Below are positions 1-7,931 of a stretch of 42,351 nucleotides of DNA, one piece after another. Source of the stretch: a virus. Location: positions 1 to 42,351 of the IMG/VR virus record IMGVR_UViG_3300020020_000010; one strand, written 5' to 3'. The translations under genes and the position numbers were made by a program. Numbering within the stretch: position 1 is the first letter of the stretch; every line of letters begins with the position of its first letter. Under the pieces are notes generated by a model. That model saw only the letters and a list, made by a program, of their open reading frames with translations, was not told where the DNA came from and ran no database searches.

Positions 1-127
1 GAAGAGATCCGCGGAGCGGTCGCGCGCGGCTGGTGCGCTGACAAGAACCGCAACAAGGAAATGGACAGCGACCTCGCTGAGGCGATCGCGCAGGAGATCT
101 TGCGCATGCTGCGCGCCGGGGTGCCGA
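1..127. repeat. 127-bp terminal direct repeat, left copy
   Basis: Bases 1-127 are identical to bases 42225-42351. The copies fall inside one ORF that reads through the joined ends, so the repeat most simply marks the overlap of a circular assembly. The length of 127 matches a common assembler k-mer size. It is not evidence for a physical terminal repeat. Confidence 0.95.
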
Positions 128-183
128 CGCTCGCCAAGGCGATCGCCGATGAGATCCGGCGCGAGAGGGAGGCTGAGCGATGA
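1..183 (+). CDS. Small hypothetical protein just upstream of TerL (C-terminal part; gene spans the contig ends)
   Basis: The reading frame is open from base 1 to the TGA at 181-183. When the ends are joined it begins at the ATG at 42204, giving 67 residues in all. The visible part is helical and charged, ending in REREAER, and has two Cys-free amphipathic stretches. Its stop overlaps the TerL start (ATGA at 180-183), so the two are translationally coupled. Position suggests a packaging accessory or small-terminase role, but no family was recognised and the 41521-41757 gene is a better small-terminase candidate. Confidence 0.8.
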   Translation, partial: EEIRGAVARGWCADKNRNKEMDSDLAEAIAQEILRMLRAGVPTLAKAIADEIRREREAER

Positions 184-1544
184 TCGACATCACGCTGCCG
201 CACAACGGCTGGCGACCGCGTCCGCATCAGGTGCGGCTGTGGGAACACCTACAGGCCGGCGGCAAGCGCGCGATCGCGATCTGGCATCGTCGTGCCGGCA
301 AGGATGAGATCTGTCTGCACCACGCCGCTTGTGCAGCGATGAAACGCCCAGGCAACTACTGGCACTGCCTGCCCGAGTACAATCAGGGTCGCAAGGCGAT
401 CTGGACTGCGATCAACGCACACACCGGCAAGAGGCGCATCGATGAAGCGTTCCCTCACGAGCTACGCTCCAACACCAGCGACAACGAAATGTTTATCCGT
501 TTCAAGAACGGCAGCACATGGCAGGTCGTTGGCAGTGACACCTACAACAGCACCGTCGGCGCCGGTGTCGCCGGCGTCGTCTATTCCGAGTACGCCCTCG
601 CGAACCCGTCAGCCTGGGCCTACCACCGCCCGATGGTCGAAGAGAACAACGGCTGGGCGGCGTTCATCTCTACTCCCCGAGGACGCAATCATGCGCTTGC
701 CCTGTTCGAGCATGCTCGGCAATCGCCCGACTGGTTCGCCGAACTCCTCACCGTCAAGGATACTGGTGCCCTATCAGACGCGGCTCTTGCCGAAACGCTG
801 AAGGAGATGACCGCGATCTACGGCGAAGACGTCGGTCGCGCGCAGTATCGCCAGGAGTACTTTTGTGACTGGCAGGCGAGCATCCTGGGCGCGTTCTATG
901 CTCACGAGATGCAGCAGGTGCGCGACGAGCAGCGCATCCAGGTGGTCGAGCCGCTGCCCGGCGAGCCGGTGCATCGCGCCTGGGATCTTGGTGTCACTGA
1001 CGACACTTCGATCTGGTGGTACAGTGTCCGCGGTGGCCAGCTCTACATCTACGACTGCTACTCGTCGTCCGGTGTCGGCGTCGAGCACTATCGCGATCAG
1101 ATCGACAAGCGGCAGCAGGAGTATGGGTGGGCGCATGGCATCGATTACGTCCCGACCGACGCCAAGGTCAAAGAGTGGGGCTCCGGCCGCACTCGCGTCG
1201 AGACTATGCAGAGCATGGGCCTCAATCCGCTCCTGGTGCCGTGGGCTACCAAGGATGACGGCATCAACGCGGCCCGACGCACGCTCCCGCTCTGCGTCTT
1301 TCATCCGCGCTGCGAAGCGAGCGGGATCGCAGCCCTCGAACAGTACCGGCGTGAGTGGGACGACGAAAAGAAAGCGTTCCGCGCCAGTGAGGTTCACGAC
1401 TGGACATCGCATCCAGCTGATGCGTTTCGATACTTGTCGCTGAGCTGGCGCCCGCAACCGCCACGTCGACCGGCAGAGCCGGCGCGCCGCGGAATGGTGA
1501 TACCGCCGCCGCCGGAGATGCGGCGTGGAGGGATCAGGCTATGA
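180..1544 (+). CDS. terL: Terminase large subunit (TerL)
   Basis: This is the DNA-packaging motor ATPase and nuclease that docks on the portal and cuts concatemers. The ATPase domain has the Walker A-type motif WHRRAGKD at residues 35-42, a Walker B-like strand VVYSEY at 133-138, and the coupling motif STPRG at 164-168. The C-terminal RNase H-like nuclease domain shows AWDLG (Asp269, with Asp275 close by), Asp327 in PTDAKV and Asp414 in HPADAFRYL, which are plausible metal ligands. Its 454 residues are in the normal range for a podovirus-type TerL. The start overlaps the upstream stop and the 3' end overlaps the next gene by ATGA at 1541-1544. Confidence 0.95.
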   Translation: MIDITLPHNGWRPRPHQVRLWEHLQAGGKRAIAIWHRRAGKDEICLHHAACAAMKRPGNYWHCLPEYNQGRKAIWTAINAHTGKRRIDEAFPHELRSNTSDNEMFIRFKNGSTWQVVGSDTYNSTVGAGVAGVVYSEYALANPSAWAYHRPMVEENNGWAAFISTPRGRNHALALFEHARQSPDWFAELLTVKDTGALSDAALAETLKEMTAIYGEDVGRAQYRQEYFCDWQASILGAFYAHEMQQVRDEQRIQVVEPLPGEPVHRAWDLGVTDDTSIWWYSVRGGQLYIYDCYSSSGVGVEHYRDQIDKRQQEYGWAHGIDYVPTDAKVKEWGSGRTRVETMQSMGLNPLLVPWATKDDGINAARRTLPLCVFHPRCEASGIAALEQYRREWDDEKKAFRASEVHDWTSHPADAFRYLSLSWRPQPPRRPAEPARRGMVIPPPPEMRRGGIRL

Positions 1545-1663
1545 GCGCGGTCGAGATCGGCATCATCGTCATCATCGCGATACAAGGTGTGCAAATCTCC
1601 TATCTGTCATCGATCTGGAACCGGATGCTCGACTACGATCGCTCGCGGGGGCGCTATGATTAG
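1541..1663 (+). CDS. 40-aa single-span membrane protein
   Basis: A 40-codon ORF starts inside the TerL stop (ATGA) and ends 8 bases past the next start. Residues 4-21 form a hydrophobic segment (VEIGIIVIIAIQGVQI), followed by a short charged tail ending RSRGRYD, so an N-out single-pass inner-membrane peptide is likely. It overlaps a predicted lipoprotein gene, the arrangement of two-component spanin genes. It is however far shorter than known inner-membrane spanins and has no coiled coil. Function unassigned. Confidence 0.6.
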   Translation: MSAVEIGIIVIIAIQGVQISYLSSIWNRMLDYDRSRGRYD

Positions 1664-1835
1664 GTGCGCCGCGATCAGCGCACTGATCGGGTCGCTGGTT
1701 GCAGGTTGCGTGGTGATGCCTGATGCGAAGGATGAGTGCCTTGGTGGTAAGATCGTCCAGGAGAAGCGAACAACTGATGTGGTGCTGGGGCGCACGCGGA
1801 ATACGGTGATGCGAACCAACACATGCCTGGAGTAG
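1656..1835 (+). CDS. Small putative lipoprotein (possible outer-membrane spanin)
   Basis: This 59-residue protein has a short signal peptide and a lipobox LVAGC at residues 14-18, predicting lipidation of Cys18. The mature part is only about 42 residues with two more cysteines (Cys28 and Cys57), which could pair. A longer in-frame start at 1587 exists, but the ATG at 1656 puts the signal peptide at the N-terminus and follows a GGGGGCGCT stretch. Overlap with a one-span membrane gene and phage context make an Rz1-like role in disrupting the outer membrane possible. It lacks the usual proline richness, so this is tentative. Confidence 0.6.
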   Translation: MIRCAAISALIGSLVAGCVVMPDAKDECLGGKIVQEKRTTDVVLGRTRNTVMRTNTCLE

Positions 1836-1842
1836 GGGCGCT

Positions 1843-2517
1843 ATGATCAGGGGCAACCAGCCAATGACGCCGACCGAGCTGGAGCTGTGGCGCCGGCTGC
1901 TCAACATGGATCAGTATCTGGACGAGCTGGCGGCTCGGCGTCAGCGTCAGGCCGCCGATCGGCGCCGCCGCATCGAGGTGGCGATGCGAGACACCAACCA
2001 GCGGGCGCGGGTCGAGCAACTGGCCGAGCAGAACGCCCGGTGGGTCGAGGACCTGAAGCAGAACCACCAGGAGCTGTTCTACTACAACGAGGCGCTGTCG
2101 CGGGCCGCAGCAGCAGCCGCAGAGCGGCGCAGGAACAAGACGCCGGAGGCAGAGCACCGCGAGCGCCGCAGTCGCATCGCGTGGGACAACGTGATCGACA
2201 ACTCGATGGTCGTGGTTAGTCAGGTCGCCTGGGAGCGCGGCGAGACGGTGCTGGCGATGCGTGAAGCCGGCTTCACGCTGCGGGCGATCGGCCAGCGGTT
2301 CGATCTCAGTGGCGCGCGCATCAAGCAGATCGCCGACAAGGCGTTGCTGCAGCGCCTGCGCGATCGTCGGGCCCCGGTCGTGGTCAGTGTGGACAGAGCT
2401 GCGGCCGCGGTCGCAGCTGAGCTGAAGGACCGGCGGCGCATCGTGCGGTTCATGCAGTCGCTCAGCGCGCTCCGCCTGTCGCCCAAGCGCGACTGGCTCA
2501 ACGTCGGGAGCCCATGA
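1843..2517 (+). CDS. Coiled-coil protein with sigma-region-4-like helix-turn-helix
   Basis: The protein has 224 residues. The N-terminal half is a long Arg/Glu/Ala-rich helix (residues 20-110), probably a coiled coil. Residues 136-168 (from VLAMREAGFTLRAIGQ to QIADKAL) follow the pattern of sigma-70 region 4: a short helix, a turn at DLSGAR, then a recognition helix IKQIADKAL, much like VRQIEAKAL in sigma factors. There is no region 2, so it is not a complete sigma factor. It may be a DNA-binding protein for packaging or late transcription. The sequence TAGGGGCG precedes the ATG. Lying between TerL and portal, it could equally be a small-terminase analogue. Confidence 0.75.
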   Translation: MIRGNQPMTPTELELWRRLLNMDQYLDELAARRQRQAADRRRRIEVAMRDTNQRARVEQLAEQNARWVEDLKQNHQELFYYNEALSRAAAAAAERRRNKTPEAEHRERRSRIAWDNVIDNSMVVVSQVAWERGETVLAMREAGFTLRAIGQRFDLSGARIKQIADKALLQRLRDRRAPVVVSVDRAAAAVAAELKDRRRIVRFMQSLSALRLSPKRDWLNVGSP

Positions 2518-2684
2518 TGCGCAAGCGCACCTCAAAGCGACGCTGGCTGCGGCGCTGTGAGCGCGGCGACATGATCCCGGCGCAGGCGATCATCGAGTAT
2601 CGCCTCGACTATCTGTTCCGGTTCATGCCGGTCGAAGACGTCAACAGCGACCACTATCACGCGATCGAGGACAGGCGCCGATGA
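2514..2684 (+). CDS. Small basic hypothetical protein
   Basis: A 56-residue ORF begins at an ATGATG that overlaps the upstream stop and ends in an ATGA overlap with the next gene, so it sits in a tightly coupled series. The N-terminus is strongly basic (MMRKRTSKRRWLRR) and could contact DNA. The rest is helical with aromatic residues (YRLDYLFRFM). No family was recognised. Confidence 0.6.
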   Translation: MMRKRTSKRRWLRRCERGDMIPAQAIIEYRLDYLFRFMPVEDVNSDHYHAIEDRRR

Positions 2685-2923
2685 GCTTCAGACAGGCAGA
2701 CCGCAAGACCTCGCTGACGTTCCAGGAGCAGGTCACCGCGGCGTTCATGCACTACGTCCGCGGCATCTCGCAGCAGGACATCGCCATGATGATGGGTGGC
2801 GTTAACATGGCGCGCGTGAATGACGCCTGTCAGGCGATCCGGCGTGCGTGCGAGCCCGGTACAATGGCCGACATCGACAAGATGATCCGCGATGCCAGGG
2901 AGATCTCTGATGGCGATCGATAA
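2681..2923 (+). CDS. Small helix-turn-helix-like hypothetical protein
   Basis: This 80-residue protein has a predicted helical pattern YVRGISQQDIAMMMGGVNMARVNDA at about residues 25-49, cut here only for description (key residues Gly28, Gln31, Asp33, Met38, Arg45). This resembles the helix-turn-helix in which a gene product tests each new site, and similar small proteins precede portal genes in other phages. It overlaps its upstream neighbour by ATGA, and its 3' end overlaps the portal start by 14 bases. A small-terminase-like DNA-binding role is possible but unproven. Confidence 0.65.
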   Translation: MSFRQADRKTSLTFQEQVTAAFMHYVRGISQQDIAMMMGGVNMARVNDACQAIRRACEPGTMADIDKMIRDAREISDGDR

Positions 2924-5234
2924 ACCCGGCAAGCCGGTCGAGGAAGATCTGCGGCACGAGGACGAGGACTACAATCCCGCTATCGAACCGCGCAAGTCGA
3001 AGGCGTGGCTCAACCTTCTGGAGGAGAGCGAGGGCGCGTTCGAGGGCTGGAACGGGCACTGTGACAACATCGATCGGCAGTACGCCAGTCTGGCGCGGCT
3101 CTCCGGCAAGCGCATCGACAAAGAGTTTCAGATGTTCTGGTCGAACTGTGAGGTGATCAAGCCGAGCATCTACGCCAAGGCGCCGGTGCCGGTGGTGGTG
3201 CCCAAGTTCAAGGACCGCCGGCCGGTCTATCAGGCAGCCAGCGAGGTGATGGAGCGCTGCGCCGTCGTCGCGTTCGACTTGGCCAAGATTGACGACCTGA
3301 TGAAGCTGATCCGCGACGACCTCGCGTTGATCGGCCGCGGCGTGCCGTGGGTGCGCTACGCGAGCAAGAACGGCCGCGGTCAGTACGATCACGAGAAAGT
3401 CTGCTTCGACTTCAAGGACCGGCGCGACTTCCTGCACAGCATCTCACGCAACTGGGCCGAGGTGACCTGGGTCGCGGCCGCGAGCTATCTGACACGCGCC
3501 GAGGCGCGCAAGCGGTTCTTCAAGCACAGTGGCAAGGCGTACCAGGACGCCGAGTATCGGGTGAACCGCGACGCCAACGAGGTCGGCGGCGCCGACAACC
3601 GCGAGCGCGCCAAGTTCTGGGAGATCTGGCACAAGACCGAGAAGCGCGTGCTGTGGGTATCGCCGGGCGTCGACAAGATCCTCGACGAAGACGACCCGCA
3701 CCTCGACCTGCAGGGCTTCTTCCCGTGCCCGCGACCGGCCTACGGCACGCTGCAGCGTGGCTCGCTGGTGCCAGTGCCCGACGTCATGCAGTACAAGGAC
3801 CAGCTGGAAGAGGTCGACCTGCTGACGCGCCGGATCCACGCACTGAGCGAGGCGCTGGAGGTCAAGGGCTTCTACCCGTCGGGCGGCGCTGAGCTGGCGG
3901 ATGCGATCCAGACCGCGGTGGCGACCAAGACGCCCGGCCGCATGCTGATCCCGATCGCCAACTGGGCGGCGTTCGGCGGCACCAAAGAGGTGATCATCTG
4001 GCTGCCGATCGAGGCGATCGCGCAGACCATCACCGCGCTGGTGACGCTGCGCAAGCAGGTGATCGACGACATCTACCAGATCATGGGACTGAGCGACATC
4101 ATGCGCGGCGCGACCGACGCGCGCGAGACGCTTGGCGCCCAGCAGCTCAAGAGCCAGTTCGGTTCGACCAGGATCCGCGACAAGCAGGCCGAGATGGTCA
4201 GGGTCGCGCGTGACCTCGTCGAGATCGCCTGCGAGATCATCACCGAGAAGTTCGGGCCGGTCACAATCATCGAGATGAGCCAGACGCAGCTGCCGACGCA
4301 GGCGATGCAGAAGCAGCAGGTCCAGCAGATCCAGCAGCAGATGAACAATCAGATGCTCGCGCAGCAGAAGCTGCGGGAGCTGCCGCAGGCGCAGCAGATC
4401 GCGCAGCAGAAGCCCGAGCAGGCGATGCAGCTCATGCAGCAGGGCGAGCAGCTGCTGCAGCACGGCCAGGACGCCATCAAGAAGGTCATGGCGCGGCCGA
4501 CGATCGAGCAGGTGCTGCACTTCTTCAAGAACCAGCGCGCCAAGTCATTCGTGCTCGACATCGCGACTGACTCAACGATCATGGTCGACGAGAACGCCGA
4601 GAAGCAGCGCCGCGGTGAGTTCGTCGGCGCGCTCGGTTCGCTGCTGCCACAGCTCGCGCAGATGATCGCGGCCGAGCCCAAGACCGCGGAGTTCTGCGGC
4701 GAGCTGCTCAAGTTCGCAGTGGCGCCGTTCCGTGCCGGCCGCTCGCTCGATGGCGCGATCGACGACCTGATCGAGCAAATGAAGATGAAAGGCGAGGCGC
4801 CGCCGAAAGACGATCCGACGACCGCGACGGCCAAGGTTGCCAAGGAGATCGAGCAGATGAAGATCGATCGTCAGAAGGAGCGCGACAAGGCCGACACCGC
4901 GCTCAAGGCGGCCGAGATCAAGCAGCGCGACGACGAGGGCAAGGCCAAGATCCAGAGCCAGGAGCGTATCGAGATGGCGCGCCTGTTCGCCAAGAAACAG
5001 GACGAGGAGGCCAAGGGCCAGCAGCTCAATCAGAAGGCCATGCACGATCGTGAGGCGCACCAGGGCGACATGATCAAGAAGGACGCCGAGGTGCAGGCGG
5101 TGCGCGCCAAGGCCGAGGCCGCCGAGCGCATGGCGGCGGCGAAGGCCAACGAGCAGGCGGCGAAAGCCGCTGACGCGCGCGCCATGGCGCAGATCAAGCT
5201 GACGCAGAAGCCCACGCAGGGGTACTTCTCATGA
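2910..5234 (+). CDS. Portal protein
   Basis: This is the dodecameric ring at the DNA-entry vertex. The 774-residue length and sequence pattern fit podovirus portals: FEGWNGHCDNIDRQYASL near residue 45, the WSNCEVIKPSIYAK stretch (about 80-93), the clip/stem region near YKDQLEEVDLLTRRIH, and the conserved IYQIMGLSDIMRG (about 388-400). The C-terminal third is Gln-rich (QKQQVQQIQQQM) and then a long Lys/Ala/Glu coiled coil, as expected for an extended barrel inside the capsid. The ATG at 2910 has AGGGAG seven bases upstream and is preferred to an in-frame start at 2892. It ends in an ATGA overlap with the next gene. Confidence 0.9.
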   Translation: MAIDKPGKPVEEDLRHEDEDYNPAIEPRKSKAWLNLLEESEGAFEGWNGHCDNIDRQYASLARLSGKRIDKEFQMFWSNCEVIKPSIYAKAPVPVVVPKFKDRRPVYQAASEVMERCAVVAFDLAKIDDLMKLIRDDLALIGRGVPWVRYASKNGRGQYDHEKVCFDFKDRRDFLHSISRNWAEVTWVAAASYLTRAEARKRFFKHSGKAYQDAEYRVNRDANEVGGADNRERAKFWEIWHKTEKRVLWVSPGVDKILDEDDPHLDLQGFFPCPRPAYGTLQRGSLVPVPDVMQYKDQLEEVDLLTRRIHALSEALEVKGFYPSGGAELADAIQTAVATKTPGRMLIPIANWAAFGGTKEVIIWLPIEAIAQTITALVTLRKQVIDDIYQIMGLSDIMRGATDARETLGAQQLKSQFGSTRIRDKQAEMVRVARDLVEIACEIITEKFGPVTIIEMSQTQLPTQAMQKQQVQQIQQQMNNQMLAQQKLRELPQAQQIAQQKPEQAMQLMQQGEQLLQHGQDAIKKVMARPTIEQVLHFFKNQRAKSFVLDIATDSTIMVDENAEKQRRGEFVGALGSLLPQLAQMIAAEPKTAEFCGELLKFAVAPFRAGRSLDGAIDDLIEQMKMKGEAPPKDDPTTATAKVAKEIEQMKIDRQKERDKADTALKAAEIKQRDDEGKAKIQSQERIEMARLFAKKQDEEAKGQQLNQKAMHDREAHQGDMIKKDAEVQAVRAKAEAAERMAAAKANEQAAKAADARAMAQIKLTQKPTQGYFS

Positions 5235-7156
5235 GCGACTGGTGGGGCGGCATGGGCAGCGTAGCGCGACAGGACGACTATGTGATGCCGGAGGGCGGCA
5301 TCCCTAAAATCGTTGTCCGGCCACCGTGGGTCGACCTGCCCGACTTTGGCGGCGGCAACGACCTCTCGCGCGAGGACGCCGAGCTGATCGCCTACCTGAA
5401 CGCGACCGCGCCGACGCCCAAGCGGTCGGAGCCTGAGCCGATCCGGCCGAGCGTGTACGACACCAAGTCGTACATCAGCGATGCCAGTGAGGCCGCGGCG
5501 CAGCGGCTGTCACGGCCCTACCAGCGCGCCAACCGTGAGAGCCAGAGCAACCTGCCAGCGGTGGTCGATTTCCTGAAGCCAGAGACGCCGCTCGACTACG
5601 CAATGATGGTCGGGACCGGTGGTGCAGGATTGGTGGGCAGGGCGGTATCGCAGCTGCCGCGCGCATTCCGCATTGGCGCAGTCGCGGCCGGCGCGGCGAC
5701 GACCGCCGACGAGGCGCAGGCGGGCGTCAGCAGAGCAGCCAGGAAGGCGCCGGGCGCCCTGCAGCGCGCGATTGAGGGCGCGACGACACCGGGCGAGCGC
5801 AATGTCGGCTTCGCGCCGGGCTCGACGTTCGCCTCACCGGAGACGATCAACGCTGCTGCGGCGGAGAGCGCCAAGGGCATCACGCAGCCGGAGCTGCGCG
5901 TGCTCTACGAGAGCCTGGGCCTCACCGGCCGCGAGCCGTCGTCGCTGGTGCGAACCTCGATCGACGCCGAGCATCCGGCGAGCACCATCAAAGCGGCGAC
6001 CGAGCTGAAGCTTGCCGATCGCGCGTTGCTCGACACGCTGACCGCCGAGCAGCGCAAGACCTATCAGGTCAAGAACAAGCTGCCGACCGGCATGATCCTG
6101 CCGTCACAGGAGGTCGCAGCGCCTGGGCTGGCAGCGTTCAAGCCGATCAAGAAAGAGATCACCCGCGCCGAGCAGGCGTTCGACGAAGCGACCGAGGCTG
6201 GGCGCGCGCCAGGATCGCTGTTCGATGTGTCACCGCAAACGCTGAAGCAGACGCCTGACGTGCCGCAGTTCTATCTGCCGCGCGTGCCGCCCAAGCAGAC
6301 CGAGCGGCTCGAGCCGGTGATGCGCGGCGGCATCCAGCGGCTGGAGCGCGCCGCGAGCGCGGCGCCGGAGTCGAATTGGGGCTGGTACAATTTGATGCAG
6401 GCGCGCGACCTGATGATCTCGATCCATGGGCCGCGGAAGGGACCGCAGGTGTTCGAGGCGTGGCTCGACAGTCTCGCCGGCACGTCAATGCTCAATCCGA
6501 TCGACAACAACATCCGCTCGTCGACTTGGTACCTGCAGCAGGTCTTGCAGGGCAAGCCGCTGCCGAAGGTGATCGGTATCCCCGACCCGCAGACCGGCAA
6601 GACAGTGCAGACCATGGCGGGCGGCCCACCGGCCGGCTACGGCGCCAAGAGCCAGATCCAGCACGCCGATCGCGTGCAGGAATACATGACCCACAGCTAC
6701 GATCCGGTCGCCAACCCCAAGCCGATTTCGTACCGCACCAACCTGTCGGGCAACTGGCTGCCGCGCACGGTCGACACCCACGATATTCGCAACATGGTCG
6801 GCATGCCGTACGCCAAGACCGCGTTTGGCGAGAACTCCAGCCTGCTGCCGGGCGAATACTCGTTTCTCGAAAGTGTTGGGCACCGAGCTGCTGATCGCGC
6901 TAAGACTTCACAGGCGCCGCAACAAGCCGCGACCTGGGTCGGCGGTGGCGAATACACCGGGCTGAAGTCTTATCCGGCGCCGTTGCTGGAGGCGCTGAAC
7001 CGTCGCGCGCAGGTCACCGCGCAGGTATATGGCATCACCCCGGAGCAGGCATTGCGTGATGCCTTTACCGGTCGACGTGCGTTGTTGGGCATTGGCGGAG
7101 CTGCCGCTGTCGCGCCCGGCGTAATGGGTGAACTTGCTGCGAGCGATCGATACTGA
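5231..7156 (+). CDS. Large virion-associated protein with a C-terminal DUF7178-like domain
   Basis: This 641-residue protein follows the portal with an ATGA overlap. Residues 121-175 contain small hydrophobic Gly/Ala-rich helices (MMVGTGGAGLVG, IGAVAAGAA) like membrane-active ejection proteins. Residues 382-530 form a distinct domain: NWGWYN, LDSLAGTSMLNP, YGAKSQIQHADR, NPKPISYRTNLSGN, and then TVDTHDIRNMVGMP. From memory, this order of motifs (YG.K, NPKxxSxxxNL, VDTH) resembles a phage family annotated DUF7178, whose arrangement recalls helix-hairpin-helix proteins. The VDTH motif (residues 514-517) would be the candidate active or binding site. The function is not established. Confidence 0.75.
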   Translation: MSDWWGGMGSVARQDDYVMPEGGIPKIVVRPPWVDLPDFGGGNDLSREDAELIAYLNATAPTPKRSEPEPIRPSVYDTKSYISDASEAAAQRLSRPYQRANRESQSNLPAVVDFLKPETPLDYAMMVGTGGAGLVGRAVSQLPRAFRIGAVAAGAATTADEAQAGVSRAARKAPGALQRAIEGATTPGERNVGFAPGSTFASPETINAAAAESAKGITQPELRVLYESLGLTGREPSSLVRTSIDAEHPASTIKAATELKLADRALLDTLTAEQRKTYQVKNKLPTGMILPSQEVAAPGLAAFKPIKKEITRAEQAFDEATEAGRAPGSLFDVSPQTLKQTPDVPQFYLPRVPPKQTERLEPVMRGGIQRLERAASAAPESNWGWYNLMQARDLMISIHGPRKGPQVFEAWLDSLAGTSMLNPIDNNIRSSTWYLQQVLQGKPLPKVIGIPDPQTGKTVQTMAGGPPAGYGAKSQIQHADRVQEYMTHSYDPVANPKPISYRTNLSGNWLPRTVDTHDIRNMVGMPYAKTAFGENSSLLPGEYSFLESVGHRAADRAKTSQAPQQAATWVGGGEYTGLKSYPAPLLEALNRRAQVTAQVYGITPEQALRDAFTGRRALLGIGGAAAVAPGVMGELAASDRY

Positions 7157-7177
7157 ACCCCCTGGAGGAGAGCCCCA

Positions 7178-7906
7178 ATGGCCCAGAACGCATTCACCGT
7201 GACCCCGCCGAACCCGACGCCGCCTACGAACATGGTGTGTGTAGGCGCGACGCCGCCGAACCCGCCCAACTATACCAAGAACACCTACAACGACCCCAAG
7301 AACTGGGGCAGCAATCCGACCTCGCCGCCGCCGTACTACGATGACGGCGCTGCGGGCCCGCTGACCTTGTTCGCGGCCAACAAGGCAGCGCTGGCATCAG
7401 GTGCAGGCGCGACCGCGGGCGGCACCGAGGGCACTTATCCCGGCGCCGGCGGTGTGACACCGCCGAACCCGCACCTGGGCGGCGCGGTGCCGGCCTCGAC
7501 CAGCGTGCCGCACGAGGCCGCTGGCACCGAGGTGGTGGTGACTGCGCCAGGATCCCGGCCGGAGGCGCCGACGGTGGCTGTCTCTGTGCTCGGCGCCTAC
7601 ACCAACAACCCGAACCGCGACCACGCATCGAGCCTGTCGCCGGCGACCAACGCGGCGCTGACCTCGATCACGCCCGGGTCGAGCGCATCCGGCGCCGGCA
7701 CCACGACGCTGAGCGTCACCGGCACCAACTTCACCAAGCAATCCGTCATTCACGTCAACGGTGAGCCGCAGAAGACCACGTTCAACTCGGCGACCTCGCT
7801 GACCGCGCCGACCGTCACCAAGAAGACCACGGCCGGCCCGTGGCCTGTCACCGTCATCACCGGCGGTGTCGTGACCACCGCGCCACAAACCTGGACCTTC
7901 ACCTAA
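7178..7906 (+). CDS. Capsid-associated protein with C-terminal IPT/TIG-type Ig domain
   Basis: This 242-residue protein has a strong GGAGGAG ribosome-binding site before its ATG. Residues 1-150 are rich in Pro, Asn, Gly and Thr and look unstructured or decorative. The last 85 residues have the IPT/TIG pattern: ITPGSSASG, then LSVTGTNFTKQSVIHVNG, then a strand ending in WTFT. Ig-like domains on phage heads or tails usually mediate weak carbohydrate binding or decoration. A second IPT/TIG protein follows directly, so the pair probably arose by duplication or is co-displayed. Confidence 0.75.
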   Translation: MAQNAFTVTPPNPTPPTNMVCVGATPPNPPNYTKNTYNDPKNWGSNPTSPPPYYDDGAAGPLTLFAANKAALASGAGATAGGTEGTYPGAGGVTPPNPHLGGAVPASTSVPHEAAGTEVVVTAPGSRPEAPTVAVSVLGAYTNNPNRDHASSLSPATNAALTSITPGSSASGAGTTTLSVTGTNFTKQSVIHVNGEPQKTTFNSATSLTAPTVTKKTTAGPWPVTVITGGVVTTAPQTWTFT

Positions 7907-7931
7907 TCGTTCGAACCCGAGGACAACGACC

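Noticed and set aside
1-127. Terminal repeat as a genuine phage direct terminal repeat
   Set aside because: The 127-bp length equals a common assembler k-mer and a gene runs through it. A real terminal repeat would need read-depth evidence.
1843-2517. Calling this gene a sigma factor
   Set aside because: Only the region-4-like HTH is present. Region 2 and the -10-binding residues are missing.
3444-4520. 358-codon minus-strand frame opposite the portal gene
   Set aside because: The Leu/Asp/Arg-rich composition reflects antisense of Gln- and Lys-rich codons, there is no ribosome-binding site, and the portal is unambiguous.
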